From: Eonycteris spelaea
Lineage: Eukaryota > Chordata > Mammalia > Chiroptera > Pteropodidae
Length of the DNA stretch: 64,000 nt
NCBI GenBank assembly: GCA_003508835.1
Contig: PUFA01000077.1
Span: forward strand, 6,338,001 to 6,402,000
Direction of reading: 5' to 3'
Position numbers and translations under genes: made by a program. Under the pieces are notes generated by a model, which was given only the letters and a program-made list of their open reading frames with translations, had not been told where the DNA came from and did not search any database. Below, piece after piece: positions 35,623 through 50,600 of the stretch (the first letter of the stretch is position 1; the number at the start of each line of letters is the position of its first letter).

Positions 35623-38600
35623 GTGCGGCCGAGCCCCGGGCCCGGGGCCCCGCCCCGCCGTCCCCTGCGCGCCTCGTCCCGGGGGCCGCGGCCTCTCGGC
35701 TCGCTCCCGCCATCCCGCCCGCCAGCGCGTCGGGGAAACCGACCCGCACCCCGAGGATGAGGCGGGGGCGGCTCCGGGCTCCCGGAGGCAGGACGGGGTC
35801 CTTGCGGAAAGGGATGGAATGGTCTCGTACGCCGGACTCGCCTGGCGCCTTTGCTTGAAACCTCATTTCAACTGGGCACGGGGCTAGGCGCCTGCGAAAA
35901 CATTTAAAACACTGGCCCTCCCGAACTTCAGGGCGGTGGCAAAGGGGCGAGAAACGACCCAGTACGTACAGGTGGTAGCAGCTCGGACGTACCTGTGTTA
36001 CAGCATATGTGGGCGCGAGGGAGGAGGAAGTTGGCCAGGGAGTGTCGGGAGGATGTGTAGAGGAGGCATTTAAATTGGGCCTGAAAGGGCGAATGAGAGA
36101 TTAGAGAGAATCAAGATCTTCCAGAGAGAGGGAAAGTCATTTTTAAAAGCTCGGAAGAGCGATAGCGTGTTTCGAGAGTAGCGACTTACTATCAATCACC
36201 GAAGTTTGGAGGTGTAGTAGAAATATTGATCGGAGGCGGGGCTTTGTGAGTGCGTCGGGGTGGCAGCAGATGAGGCTGGAAAAGCAGTCAGGGCCCGATT
36301 TTGAAGAGGCTTTGTACTTTGTTGGACTTTATCCTCTAGACGAGATGGGTTTGTTAGAGATGTTTCAGAGTGACATGAGGTTTTTGTCTGAGATGGTTTT
36401 ACTCACTTGTTTAACAGATGCTTATGAAACCCCGAGTGTATGCTATGCCTCGTTCTAGTAGGAGGTAAGCAGCAGCCAGCAAGACAAAAGACCCTGTCTT
36501 CATAGAGCTTATATTTCAGTGGAGAAAGATAGTAAACAAGTGAATAAGTATGTGACATGACAGGTGATGTAAAACCTTCTGAAGATAGTGTGATACATTA
36601 AGTAATGTTTCTCTGGTCATAGGTTAACCTTCAAGTTCTTCCCATTCCACTTGGTTGAGAGTGAATTTCTGTTTTCCATTGGTGCTGGGCAGTTTCATTT
36701 GGAAAATTTAGATGGTGTTGGTTTAAGGATTATTACTTTGCCTCTGCTCCCAGTTTGGGGGTTTAGTTCTAGGAAATGAATAATTTAAGGTTTGGCAGTG
36801 CATCACGTGGCAGAGAAAATGCTTTGACTTTGAGATACCAAGGAAACAGGAAAGTAGATAAATTTAAGCAACTCAGAATTCCTGGTTGTCAGTGGCTGCC
36901 TCTGTAGCATTTAGCTTGACCTGGAAGAATGTAACTTTAAACCTGAAAGAATGCTTTTCTCTTGTTAAGCTGAATGAAAGCTTTGATGGACACTTTTGTT
37001 CTTCAGGGTTTTGTGGCATATCCTAAGACAACTGGAAGAACCAACAATCTTTTTTTTCCTCCCATTTTTCTATAGTCTTCCTTTCAAAAAAATAAATGTA
37101 GTGTAAGGAAGAAAGATGGATGATTCAGTTATGTCCAGCATGAGTAGCTGACCTTAATTAGTATTGGCGAGAACATTTTTAAACTTCAGTCTTACTGTGC
37201 AACAAGATAGATGGACCTAGAGGGTATTATGCTAAGTGAAATGTCAGAGAGACAAATACCATAAGATCTCACTTATACGTGAAATCTAAACAAAACAAGT
37301 GAATAAACAAAACAAATGGCCTCATAGATACAGAGAACAAACTGATGGTTTCCAGATGGGAATGGGACGTTGAGGAGCTGGGTGAAAAAGGTAAAAGGAT
37401 TAAGAACTACAGATTGGTAGTTACAGAATAGTAACGAGGATGTAAAGTACAGTTTAGAGAATATAGTTAATAATATTGTAATAACTGTGTAGTGTCAGGT
37501 GGGTACTAGACTGACCTGGGGGAATCACTTTGTATTATATAAATGTCTAGCCACTATGCTGTGTACCTAAAATTAATTTAAAGTAATATTGAATGTCAGG
37601 TGTAATTGAAAATAAATAAATTTACCTAGTTGTGCAATAAAAAAAGATAATCACAGGATAGTGTTAAAATTAGGTTCAAATGTGACATTAAGAAGAAAAC
37701 TTTTTTGGTAAGATCACTTAAAAGAGTAGCTGTTTCAGCTTAGGTTAAGCTTCCGCTTGGAGAAGGTGTTGCAAAGCCCATCTGTACAAGTTACTTGTGA
37801 AGCCTTTCTCTAGCCTTGCCACTTTCCCCAGGTCAGGCCCCACGTGGATTACTGCGTCAGCTCTCTGTCACTGGTCACTCGCCCTCTGAGTAGGACCTTC
37901 CCATCCATACTTTATACTACAGTGGAGTGAGGTTTCTAAAATGCAGACTCGGTTGTCACTACCCACCTGTCTCCTACAGATTACTTGTAAATTCTTTTTA
38001 AATCTCAGATATTAACTCCTTCAGGAAGATTTCCCCAGCCTCCTAAATCTGGAGCAGTTGACACTCAGATATGTTACCCCAGCGCTGTATTTCCTTCTCA
38101 TAGCACTTACCCCATTATGTTGGATTTTCTGGTTCTCTTGTTTTGCTTTTGTGTTTTGAGCACCTATCACATAGTTTATAGTAAATATTTTTGGAGCGAA
38201 TGAGTGATGGCATCAGTCTGAGATTTTTGTTCCAGGAGCTAAATTAAAGCTCAGGCAGCTTAAAAGTGGAGAATATTCTTTGTATGGAAAAAATTTGGTT
38301 TTTGGCCTTAGAGATACTAAGTACTTTGATAGAGTTTTCAGTAACTTTTGATGCGTTTCATTTGGAAATGACTCATATTTCCCAGTTCTGAAAGCTGTGG
38401 GAAGGTGATCCAGATTTTTCAAAAATTTATTTCAAGATATTGTTTCAAACCGTTGTTCACACCTATTTTTATTTGGTTGTGATGAAGTAGTATGTTTATG
38501 TGATATGAGCTATACTAGACTTCATTTAAAAAATTTTTTTAAATTATTTATATTTTTATGATGACATTGGTTAACGAAATCCAATAAATTTCAGCTGTAC

Positions 38601-41600
38601 ACTTTAACAGTAAGGCATATATATATTTATACTAGACTTTAAAAAATACATTAGAAAGTTGTGCATATGGTTATTATTTCAGGTTTTTTTTTTTAATATA
38701 TATAGCTTACCAGTATCTTTTCATTGTTCAAAAACAATTCAGTTGTTTTATTTAATTAAATTTTTTGATGAGGTTCTGTATAATCCAAGAATTTTAAAAA
38801 AAATTCTGTGTATTTTCTTTGGGGGCCTGTGCATACTGGGATTGGAGTTTGTAGGAGCAAAAGCTTTAGAAAAAAATCTTTATGCTTTTAGCGTAACCTG
38901 ATGCACAGTGGCTGTTTTACAGCCAGTCCCTGTCACTCTTACCTGTTTTATATGCAGCCCACCTTCATTTATCAGACCTGGTCAGTATTTCTGCAGGGGC
39001 AGCACTGTCTGGGAGTAAAATGACCTTTCTTTAATTGCCTCCTGTAGTGGCAGCAGTGTTTTAAAGTGTGAATGTAGGAAATTTGGGGTAGAAGTGGGAG
39101 AGAAGCCAAAATATTTTGTGAACATAGCAGTTATAGTTATATGGGTGAGTAGTGAAGAATGAAATCAACTTTTACCTTAGTTTTAGTATGCGTGCACACA
39201 TGTGTAGTGATCAGGACCAGTCATAACTTATGCCTAGTGCAAAGACTTGAATGTTTAATTGATATTATATTCTCTAATTAGCTTACGAATAATGGATCCT
39301 TATATTTTGTATGAGTGGTTTGATTTACACTTTTTATTCTGGACTTACCAGGAATGGCATTTAAAAGGGAGAAAATGGTTGTAAGTTAGGATAAATGAAA
39401 GGACTTACCTTGAAACAGAAGAGCAAATCCTCAGATTTGTAAGCTATTAAGATTTTAGCAACTTTGCTGTGTGTGTGTGCTTTGTGTTTCTTGAGACAGA
39501 GACTTTTATTTGGCATTAGAGTTAGAGAAAGCCCTTTAAAAAATTTATAGAAAGCCTCGTATTTCAAGTCCCCTAAGTATCTTCAGTATTGACCCTGGCT
39601 TTGCCTTAGTACAAAGGATGATAGAATACTTTCTCTACAATGAACCTTATTTCTAACTACTTGTAATGTTAAAATGGATGAATATAATATAAGCACGTAC
39701 ATTCCAGTAGTAATGTGAGCTATGGTTTAATCTGATAAACTGATCTACTTATAGAAAGAAAGATTTTTATTTTTCTCACATCATATTCCCTTTTTCTTAA
39801 ATTACTGCCTACCAGTTATGTGCCAGTTTTTTTAGATGTGAGTTTTATCTGTTTTGTGAAGTTTGCTCTAAGTGGAAATATGTGCGTGGACATTTACCTT
39901 GGCTATGAGTAAGAAAAAGCCTATGAGTAAGAAGTATAATATTTGAATCGTCTGATCTTTCTGTCATTAGTCTCCTAAATTGTCTAATTTTATTTTATAG
40001 CACATTGGAAAGGTACCTAGTAATTAGGAGGAGGCAGCAGTCATATATTAAATTGTTTATGGTTGAATATAATGTTGGCTATAATCAGGCATATATATTC
40101 TTTGCTTTCATGAGAACCCAACCTTGAGCTTAAAGTACTAAGTGCACAGCTAGAAAGTGTTGGATCATTAAAAATATATTGGAATTCTAAAATTGTCTAA
40201 ATGATTGCTAATGAGATTATAAGGAGATGTTTTTAAAAGTAATCATATGTAGAGGTACATTTGAAATGTACATTCTCTAGAAATTTTAATTTCTAATCAT
40301 CATAGTCCTAAGCTATAAATAATTATCAGACAGGGATCATCCTTAGTTGCCACTCTTAAATTTTAAAAAATAGGTGCAGGAAACCACCATCATTCTTTCA
40401 TCCATCCAACACACACAGATTGGGCACAGTCAAGAAGGAAATCTTTGTGAGCAGAACTTAGTGTTTTGTTAAGTTATGTTCTCAAACTGCTCTTTTGTTT
40501 GATATTGATTACTTCACATAATTTCAGTAAGTCCTTTTCGAATGCAGACTGAAAATAAACACATTGAATTTTTGCTCTAAAACCAAAGCAAAAAGTTAGT
40601 GCTATAATATTTAAGAAAGTCTTCTTTATTCAGTTTTGGAAATTTGAGATTCTGGGACAAAGTAAGGGAGCAAGGTTTTGAAATTTTATGGGGTAAAATG
40701 CACTGTTGTTTAGAAGCTATTTTAAATTATTTGAATTTTTTTTTTTTTAGAGTCTTGGAAATTCACAGAGAGAATATGAAAAGCAGGTTGTCCTGTACAG
40801 TATCCGCAATCAGTTACGATATAAAAATAACTTAGGTAAGTAGAGACATTTTCACATTGAGATGGAAGTGACTATTGCTGAATTATTTTTGTAAGTTCTG
40901 TCTTTTCAGTACATATTTCATTGTACTGAAATTATTCTGTATACTGACTTTAAGAAACTCTATGCGGACCCATCCCACCTAAGAACAATTTGCATTAGCA
41001 AGATTTTTCTAATTCTGATCATAATTACTTTTTGGAGTATTGTTTGAAGTTTTAATTTACCGGTAGAATATTAACCTTGATTTAGATGTTCTCTTTTTAC
41101 TTTAGATGAGAAACTATGCCAAAAAAGAAGTACATTATTAGTTCTAAATAATTTTTGACTTTGAATTTTGTTTTTGTCTCCATAAACTTTCCAAATAATG
41201 TAACTTAAATGAAAACTCTGTAATAATTGGAACAAATGTTAAGCATAGTTGTTTTCTTTTAAACATTGATTTTGAATGTTTTCTCTTTGTTAGATTATTT
41301 TGATTATTCTGTTGCCCTGTAACCTGCCCTCCCATGTGCTGCTTTCATTTTAAGCGTCGTATTTCAGAGACAGGTTTTCTATTGAAATGTAAGTCAGAGG
41401 GCTTTTTACACTTAAATCAAAACCCAGTAAATGATTTTTTAAAATAGACTTGGTTTTATAGAACACTGCCATTCAAGTTGCTGTCTTGTAAAGTGACGCG
41501 TTAAGGGTTCGGGTGAGTTGCAGCTTATGTTTTGTGCCTCAAGAAGAGACGTCCCATGCTTGCTTTCTTTGCTTTCTGATTTGGTAAGAATTATTTCTCT

Positions 41601-44600
41601 ACTCATCTGTCCTATTTTGCATTTTACTTATATATTTTGAGTTCATTCCTTGTAGTCTAATTGCTCTTTTGTTCTGACTTAGATAATTTTATTTATTTTT
41701 TCCAATTTACATACTTTCCTTGTTAATTGTGTTTACAAAGTATTTCTCATTGCGTTTATGATTGTATGTAAGTATAAGACACTTGATAAAACTGGAGAAT
41801 TTTTTTCTTTCCCCCAGTTAAACATGTCAAGAAAGAAGAACGCAAATACTATGAGGAACTACTAAAATATAGTCGAGATCATCTCATGCTGTACCCTTAC
41901 CATCTATCGGATATTATGGTAAAGGGCCTGAGGATAACACCATTTTCATACTATACTGGGATCATGGAGGTGAGTTTACAAGTTTACGGTGTATGGAAAC
42001 CATTAGGGATGGGATGGGATTACATGTCAGGGACACTTTGCAGAGGAGGACCAGCTCTCAGCCACAGTGGACATTGTTTCTGGGTTTACACTGTAAAAAG
42101 GTCTGATGGTTACAAATTAACAGTTTTAGCCACACTTGTACAAGAAGTTGTCATTATGAATGTTTTCACAGTGGAAAAGTGTCTATTCTATGTTCTTGAA
42201 AGCCTTAGTGCCTCTGTGCTTTTGTAACATTAATCAGTCATTTATGTTAGCAGAGTTTGTATAAAATTTATTGCTTTTAATACACAATTAAGGTTGAAAA
42301 TGTGAGTGACAGAACTGAATATTAAGCTCAGAGAAGCTTAATGTATTTATTTACTAACAGTAGCAAGAATAAATGATGGTATAGAACTAATGTTATATAT
42401 TACAGGTGTCAGAAAAAGAGAACTACATTAGCCCCAGCTGCTGATCTTTCTATAATTATTAACTTTCAAATATTAACCTTTTTCCAAAGGTAGTTTTTAG
42501 GCCTCTGTCGAATAACTTTAAATACCAGTTATATATTCTTCTGAAGTGAACTTTATGTGAAGGTTGGCAGTATTTAATTGTTATTCATTTGCTACTTAGT
42601 TATATTTTAATATTGCTGTTTTGTGCTCACTACTTTAAGAGCAGAGAGAAGTCTAGGACTAAAGGAGTTGGGAACCTGTAGGAACAGTGATATTCGTTCC
42701 CTTTATGATGTGGCTTCTTTGCAAGAGCTCCCTTTGCTTATCTCATTAAGCCCCTTCTTCATGGGCCCTTCTCCAGTCCCGTCTGCTGTGTCCCTATTTT
42801 GGAGGAATACAAAGTAAAGCTTGACACTTGACAGCCTATGTTTCTGCCAGTCCCTTTCCTGAGATTCAGAGTAGCATAATGAAGGTGGCCACTACTCAGT
42901 GAGTACAATAGTTGTTGCTGTCTCTTTGATTATTTTTCTGGTGCTGTCCATAGGTTTGGGGGAGATAATAGAGAGTGGTTTTGTCCCATTTATCAGCTTT
43001 CAGTTATGTCCATGTGCTTGGTGCTGTCTGGTTTCTGTTCTTATACCATTGGGTATAGCTTCTGGTTGAAAATGGGCCTTATCGCCACAGTAAGCAGTTT
43101 GTTTATTATTGGAAAAACAGATGGAAGAAGCTGGACACTGAGTTTAACTCTGCTGCTGGTTGGGACTCCTAGGAGCGAGATGGCTAAGTGGGTAGAAGCT
43201 TTATTGGTGATGTATGTCCTAGACGTATGCCGATGGAGCTGTGACACACTTTGATCTGTTCTCAGGGTAGGAGTCTGGGAACAGGTATGATGCGTGGAGA
43301 GGCGAGAAGCCTAAGGTCTAATAGAGCTGTTCCTTGCATAGCTTCACAGGGCAGAAGTTACAGGGTAACTGTCTGGGATTCATAGTGCTATGAGACACCC
43401 AGGCCTGAAAGTGTGATCTTCACTTACTAGGTTGAGACCATGTGGTAAGGGCCACTATGTGGCATGCATACTCTAGGTTGCCAAACTCTGATTTCAGTGC
43501 TTCATGTGATAATTATCGTTTCTCTATTTGGCTATAGGAATATGTTTATATACTTTATCTGAGAACATTTTGCATTTAAAATTTATTATTTTTCTTTTAA
43601 AAAGGACATTATGAACAGTGAGAAAAGTTATGATTCTTTGCCCAATTTTACTGCTGCTGACTGTAAGTATTAATTATGCTGAAGGAGGTAATGTTTAGAG
43701 TATGTTTGTGCATGTATGCTCTCATGTCAGTAGTGTAATGTGTGTTTTTAACCTTTAACACTTGAAAAATGAGAACAGCACAACATCATTGATGGGAGAT
43801 TTATCAGATGATGCAAATCTAGTGTAAGATTTAGGCTAAATGTCTAAGAGGACCATTTCGGAGAGGTAGAATCAGAATAATAGGACTAGTCTATATATTT
43901 CTAGAGAATGAAGTGTTTTCTGATACTTGGGCTGTGCTGTGTACCAAATGAAGAAAGAAAACTGTGTGTGCAATATTTATAGCATGATACATAGTTGTTA
44001 CTAACATAATTTGCTGATGTTTGATTATGCTTATTTTAATGAAGTGTGGTTAGTTCTGTTGTGTAAGAAGAAAATTCCCCTGAGAAGTGCACTTTGACAC
44101 TCTGAAATTGGGAGGACTTCTGCTTTTAAAAAATTTTCTCATTCAGCATTGTCAAAAGTGTCAGTTTGACTTCCTCTGTTTTTTTTTGTTTATATTTTAT
44201 TTGAAGAATTCCTTTTAATTTGATATTGGTTGTCAGTCAGTGATCAAAAGATGAACAAAAGCCAAGGGTTTTTTCCTGAATGACTTGTAAATGTACTGAC
44301 ATTTCAAGGTGTATTAAATGCTTTTGAAGGAAAGGCTTTTTCTTTCAGGTCTAAGGCTTCTTGGCATAGGAAGGAACCAGTACATTGATCTGATGAATCA
44401 GTGTAGATCATCAAAAGTAAGTTAGCCATTTCCCTTTCTCGTTTCTGGCTCTTGATAAATTTTTTTAAGTGCTAGAAATAATGAATCGTAATTCCTCTGA
44501 TTAAATATGATGAAATATGCCTAATACAGAAACAATGCAAACCAACTCAGTATTCTCTAGGATATAGCTTAAGTGATTATTGAATTAAAACTGTCAAAGA

Positions 44601-47600
44601 CATAAAACATTTAATTTGTTTTCAAAAATTGATTTTGTTCTGCTGGTCTTTTTACTTGCTCATTCTACTCCTAGTTTTCACTTAATGGGTGAAGCGAGTA
44701 CACATTTTCCAAATGCATTTTGACATCCTAGTTTTCATTTTAGTTTCTGGATTTAGATCCAGATTTAATGATTAGTGTTTGAAGCAATTTATTTTGAAAT
44801 AATTGGAGTATGACTTTCTCCATCTAATGTATCTAGAATAATAGATTTTAAAACACGAGAATTTAAAAAGGCATTTAGCCTGTTAGAAACAGTCTTATTA
44901 TATGATTGATGTAAAAGAAAGTAGTAATTTTAAATTGATTGCAAATTGTACCGTTGCAGAAATTTTTCAGAAGGAAAACAGCCCGTGATCTTCTACCAGT
45001 GAAGCCAGTGGAAATTGCCATAGAGGCATGGTGGGTGGTCCAGGCTGCATATATCACAGAAGATGACATAAAGGTAGTTATCTTGAAAATTAAACATACG
45101 GTTTTTGTTTTAAAAATCATTTTTAATTATAATTCTGTAATTTTTTTAAAGTAACACTATTTGGTTTTCCTAAAGAAAATTAAACACATTTAAAATTTAA
45201 AATGATCTTAGTAGGCTAGAATATTGACGGGTCCCCCAGATACTTTTTAATAATGATGGAGACTTGACTGGGTTCATGTTCAGTAACCTGGAGAGTTTAG
45301 TTAGGTAGTTGTCTCATGTGAACTGACGTAGCGCTGCGGCTGCCAACAGCATTGGCTAATGCCATGTGAGCACTTGCTGTGTGCCAGGTGGTCAGGAGCT
45401 ATTCTAGGTGCTTTTTGTATTGTCTTTTAATTCTCATAACCCAGAGGTAAGTATTATTTGTACCTCATTTCCTATATGAGAGAGCAAGCACTAAGAGATG
45501 AAGTGATGGCTCAAGTAATAGCAGTAGTAAAGGTCTAGGATTTTAACGCAGGCAGTTTGCTGTGGATCCTGAGTTCTTAATGACTGTGCCGAACAGCTGT
45601 ACCGAAGTGGTAGGTGCTTTGATAGGGTGATAGTGTCAAGGTCAAGGGAAATGGTATTTCCATTGGTTAGACCACGTATGGTATAAGCCTTATGCATTTT
45701 AGAAGAGATGATGATTTACGGGAAAGGGCCCTAGAGAGCAGATCACATCTTTGTGAGGCTGAAGAAATGTAAGTGAGCATATGGACTTTTTTGTTTATTT
45801 GTTTGCATTTTATCTTACCCCAGAAGACAGATTGAATCCGGTAAGTGGAAGGCTTAGAAATTTTGCTTCAGTCTAAGTACTTCCTAACAGAGCTGTCAGA
45901 TTGTATCATAAGCTAGTGAACTTCTCGTTACTGATAATGAGCATGTGGAGTTGGAATAAACTTCATTTTTGAAAGGTTCAGGATCCAAATGGACCAGATA
46001 CCAGTTCAGAGAAGATGGGTAAATGCTGGTATTAGTGAACACCTATTACTTACCAGCAAGTATCGATATAGTTACTTTGTCCTCTTAGGTTCTGTTGGTG
46101 GCATCTTTTAGCACCTTAGTTGATGGTTATGTGTATAGTTTTTTGGTAAGAATTCTAGAATAGTAAATGAAAAAAAATATATAGTTCATTCAACAAATAA
46201 TATGTAATCATTGGTTTAGACATGAATAGATTTGAGGAGACATGAATTAGTTAATTTGGACAAAAGTTAATTGAAAATATTTTGCTTTTCCTAGATATGC
46301 ACTTTGCCTGAGAAATGCGCTGTTGATAAGATCATCGATGCAGGCCCTCAACTCTCTGGATCACTAGATTACAATGTAGTACATAGTAAGTGGTTAGTAG
46401 AAATGGTCTTTGTCAACATAAAAACCTGTTTTAAGCCATTGACAATTAATAGCAGTTATTTATCAATTAGGTAAAAATAGTAATATTTTCTAAAGGATTG
46501 TTATTGTTTGAAGGGGGACCTTGGTTCATTGTTTTCTAGTATGGCTATAATTAGTCATATACATTAGAAATTTATACAAATGAATCATAAGAAAAATTTT
46601 ATAATTTTAAGCATGTGAAGGAAACAAGATTTGAAAACTGTAATATAATTCTTTCTTAATTCTGTTTTGCTTTTTTTCTTTTTCATATAGCATTCAGTTG
46701 CAAGAACCTTTACAGATAATCAAGAATCATTTCTTTTAATTACAGATATTTAGTATTCCATTTAAAGCAAGGTACTTTTTCTTTTCTAGGTTTATATAAC
46801 AAAGGCTTTATTTATCTGGATGTACCAATATCTGATGACAGTTGCATAGCAGGTAGGTATGTGCTAATATTTTTCAGTATTGTGCTGGGCACTTCATATC
46901 ACCCTCTGAATTAGATACAAAACATTCTAGGATCTTGGATGTTAGAATTTTTTTAAAGAAATATTTCTTCCATTACTTTGTAACACATTGTGGTGGTTTT
47001 ACTTAAATGCTTTATTTTTATGTTATTTTGGTGTATGTACTATATTAAAATAATAAAGTCTGAGATAAATTTCTCACAATCCCAAATCAAATTATTGTTT
47101 TTATAAATTTATGTCATCTGTTAGTCCTTGTTCAGTGCATCACATTTTTACAGTACTCAGTAATATAGCATTATATCATTTCCACTCTCACTTATCTGTG
47201 CCTTATATTTTTGTCACTGCCAGCTTTGTTTTTATCTCTTCCCTTTCTATTTCACCCACTTCCCCAAGGCCCTTGTGTATTTCCTTTGACACTTGTGGAG
47301 GTATCAGTTTATTAAACCATTCCCCTATTGCTGGTCATTTAGATTATTTCCAGGTTTTTGCTGTAATAATGATATGAGTAACATTCTTAACACAAAGTGG
47401 AGCTTTTTTTCTATAGGTTAGTTTTCTTACCAATTTATAGAAGCACTTGAGATAGTTGAGTTATATGTTACAACTATGTTTTCCAGTGTATCTTCTAACT
47501 GTTGTTATGATTCATGGTATCTTTTACCATACTAAGATATTTAATATTAGTGTAATAAAATAGAAAGTGTCAAAAAATTCCAAAGAATAACCACTATAAA

Positions 47601-50600
47601 CAATTGAGTGATGAGAAGGCTTATTACAAAAAGACTCCCTCATATCAGTGCTGGATCTTGACAGGTTACCATGCTCTGGTGTGTCATGATCTTTATTTGC
47701 ACTATTATGTGTTTATGATTCTTTAATGATGCATATTGAATGGTGTACAGACATGAATTCTGTTGTAAACCTGGAAGACAGATGAAAAAGTAAAGGAAAT
47801 GCTAATTCTAGTTTGTGGATGCCACAACAAATGAAATACTAGTTTTAAAATTTGAAAGGTCTTGACAAGGAAGTGATTTCTGGAAGACAGAGGGGGCAGT
47901 GGTTTCCTGTCACCATTGGAGAATACTCTAGGCCCCACTCTCATTTGATAAACTGATGCTGTCTCACTTGAGATACACAGAAAAGGTTGGTCTTTGGTTA
48001 GTTGATTTCCTTCCATCTGTTCTGATGAGCAGTTTGAACACTGACTCGCATTAGCACCAAGTTCACTCTAAAGAAGCATCAGAGAAAGGTGGAGTGGATG
48101 GCTTCTCCATGACAAGGCCATGTTCTGCCACACTTCGCTTAGTGTCTGGCAGTCTAGGTGGTACAAGCAGGACCCTTGGTATTATAACTGCTGAATTCAC
48201 CCTCCTCACCGTGCTATCTCTGGCCATTCCCCAAATTGGAATGACCCGTGAAAGGAAAGGAGTTTGATAAGATGGAAGCATCAAATTTACCGCAAAGGAC
48301 ACCTGAAGGTGATTTCAAAGGAAGCAGTCCAGATATGTTTCAGTAAAAAACAAGCACTGTGGGTGGTGGAACAGATCAATGTGCAGAGAGAAATACATCG
48401 AAGGGAATAGTGATGAAAGGGCCTGTTGCTAAATAAAATATATTTATTTCATCACACTCTATATGTGTACATTTTATATCTACCCTATAAAACATCTAGA
48501 TTTTTGTCATGCTTGGATAGAGTTCTTCTAGGATATATAGATCATCTAAAAATTCTTAAAAACTTCTGTCATATATTCAAACCTGTAGTCTGGAACTTAT
48601 TTTCATGTTGATGTGAAATAAGTGTCCAACTTGGTTTTCTTCTATTCGGATAACTGCTAGCACTGTTTTTCCAGTAACTTATTACCACTGAATGGAAGCA
48701 TCACTTTTGTCATACTTTAAATTTCCCTCTCTATTGGTTAATTCTCATATCCTTTTTTTCACTTATTTGTTTTTATTCTTAGCCCAGACTGTTTTTATTA
48801 CAGCCACTTAGAGTAACCTTTAATATTAGGTACAGCCAGGCCTTCCTTGTGTCTTTTCTTTATAACTTTCTAGATGGTACAAACACCTAGGCTATTCCTA
48901 GGTTTTTTTCCTTTATATTTATTTACTTTCACTAACCTTTTTTGAGTAGGTAATAATTATGATATAAAATTCTCAATTTAAAAAAAGAGTATGAAATATT
49001 AGAACATTAGCCTCCCAGCCTTGTTCCTAGCCACCCAGTTTCTTTCTCAGCAGCCACTGTTAAGTTTCTTAAGTATACTACGCACATAGGCATATATGTA
49101 TATAACCTTTCTGTGTGTGGTTTTATTTTTATGCAGATTGTATATTCTAGTTCATACTCTTTTTAAAAACTTAATATATTTGGGGGACTATTCCATCTCG
49201 ATGTAGTGTTGCCTCAACCTTTTCACTTAGATATAAATCTTGTATTTATAACCGTTCAGTGCCTTGGTCTCCTTATCTCTAAGATAGGGGTATAGTATTG
49301 AACAACTCATGGTGTTAAGAGGATTATGTGAAATGGCATATGGAAAATACCTGGCAGTGGCCTGACACGTAGTGAGTGTTCAGTAGATATATGCCATCAC
49401 TAGTCATTACACGGCTGATAATGTAAAGAATTATATCAAATATGAGGCTTCTGAAATGTTTCTAGAAAGAAATCGTTGATCCTTAAAAGCACTTGGGTGA
49501 CCGGAAATATTGGTAGTGACCTGGATTGGAAGTGAAGAACCTATATCCTAAAATGTACATTGTGGTTTTTCACAATATCTTCATTTTGACCACTTGAATT
49601 TTATCTTATTCTCTCCTTTGGGAATAATTTAGGTTTGGGTGCAATTAGATGGCATTAGGGCCCAGGAAACATAGGGATACCCAACTTCTGCTATGGCCTA
49701 GGCACTCCATCTTCCCAGAATATTTTCAAGGGAAATGTGCTCATAGCAGAGAATGGCAGTGGAAAGTGTAGTGCCTCTTGATTATTAGCTGGGCAGAATA
49801 CTCTATTAAATTGGATTAGAGCATCTGGACCAAAGAGATGGAAACAAGTGAGTATGAATAAATGTTCAGGTGGAGAGCAAAGACTGGGCAGCCTCTTGTG
49901 CTGCAGAAGGTCTGTCCTCTTGCCACTTAGGAGGATACAGAATAGAAAGCCCTTAAGAGCAAATTATACCACTGATTGCTGGTAAGTGGTGGCAGTCATG
50001 CAGGTGGATTTCCCCTCTTGGATGGGGTGGGATGGTGGGAGAAGGGCAGAGCCATGCTTTACGTCCCCCTGGTTTTCCGTGTAGTATAGCAACTCAAAGT
50101 CCTTACTTTCAGCCTTTTCCATTCTGAAGCAGCCCCAGTTCCCTTGCCTTCCTACCAAGTCCACGTTCTCTGGTATTTCCTCTACCTCAGTAGTGTTGAA
50201 AGGGCCATGGGGATTAAATGACTCGTCGGGATTTGTGCTCTACCATCAGAATCCTCTCTGTAGACAGAGTTGTATGTGGCCTTAACTTTGAAAGTCTTAG
50301 AAAACTTGAGTGGATAAAATAAATCAGAAGATGAATTCATTGTTTAAGTTGGAGGTTTCTCTTTTTAAATAGATATTTGAGTTACACTTGTTTTATAAAA
50401 TTGTATCACTGAGAACAGTCAATTTTGTTTATTTTAGTTCCTCCTCTGGAAGGTTTTGTAATGAATCGAGTGCAAGGTGATTATTTTGAAACTCTGCTCT
50501 ATAAGATATTTGTTTCAATAGATGAGCATACTAATGTTGCAGAGGTAAGTGTACCCATGTCTTGTGAAAGAATCTAACCTCAAGATTGAGCTTGTATAAT

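Larger units (their letters stand above)
35190..35790 (+). promoter_or_regulatory. FAM91A1: CpG-island promoter of FAM91A1
   Basis: An abrupt rise in GC content and CpG density spans the FAM91A1 first exon, as expected for a ubiquitously expressed gene. Visible elements are a GC box (GGGGCGGGGCC, 35221-35231), an ETS-type core running into a CRE-like half site (GCGGAAGTGACGC, 35271-35283), and a second ETS-like core on the opposite strand (CCATTTCCGG, 35294-35303). There is no TATA box. Transcription probably starts at several points near 35280-35400. The long open frames on both strands here are a by-product of GC richness. Confidence 0.85.
35623..40750 (+). other. FAM91A1: FAM91A1 intron 1
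   Basis: A 5.1-kb first intron that begins in the CpG island. It contains the unassigned ancient repeat (about 36000-36590), a sense L1 3' end (37165-37640), an L2 fragment (37840-38205) and an antisense L1 3' end (38525-38640). From 38640 to 40750 it is AT-rich with nothing recognised. The acceptor is a T-run ending TTTTAG. Confidence 0.9.
46853..50437 (+). other. FAM91A1: FAM91A1 intron 8
   Basis: A 3.6-kb intron. It has antisense L1 fragments (about 47120-47400 and 48940-49230), a possible decayed DNA transposon (47560-48440) and a MIR (49235-49410). From 49410 to 50437 nothing was recognised. Confidence 0.85.

Noticed and set aside
35123..35866. A 247-aa minus-strand open frame and a 144-aa plus-strand frame across the CpG island
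   Set aside because: Composition-driven: Ala/Arg/Pro/Gly-rich, in several overlapping frames, with no family match. The real coding exon here is FAM91A1 exon 1.
41886..42227. A 113-aa open frame starting inside FAM91A1 exon 3
   Set aside because: It is exon 3 reading through the GTGAGT donor into the intron. The conserved protein continues in exon 4.
47560..48440. A mariner transposase relic
   Set aside because: Only a loose order of residues; no catalytic motif or inverted terminal repeats could be fixed. Kept only as a low-confidence repeat.
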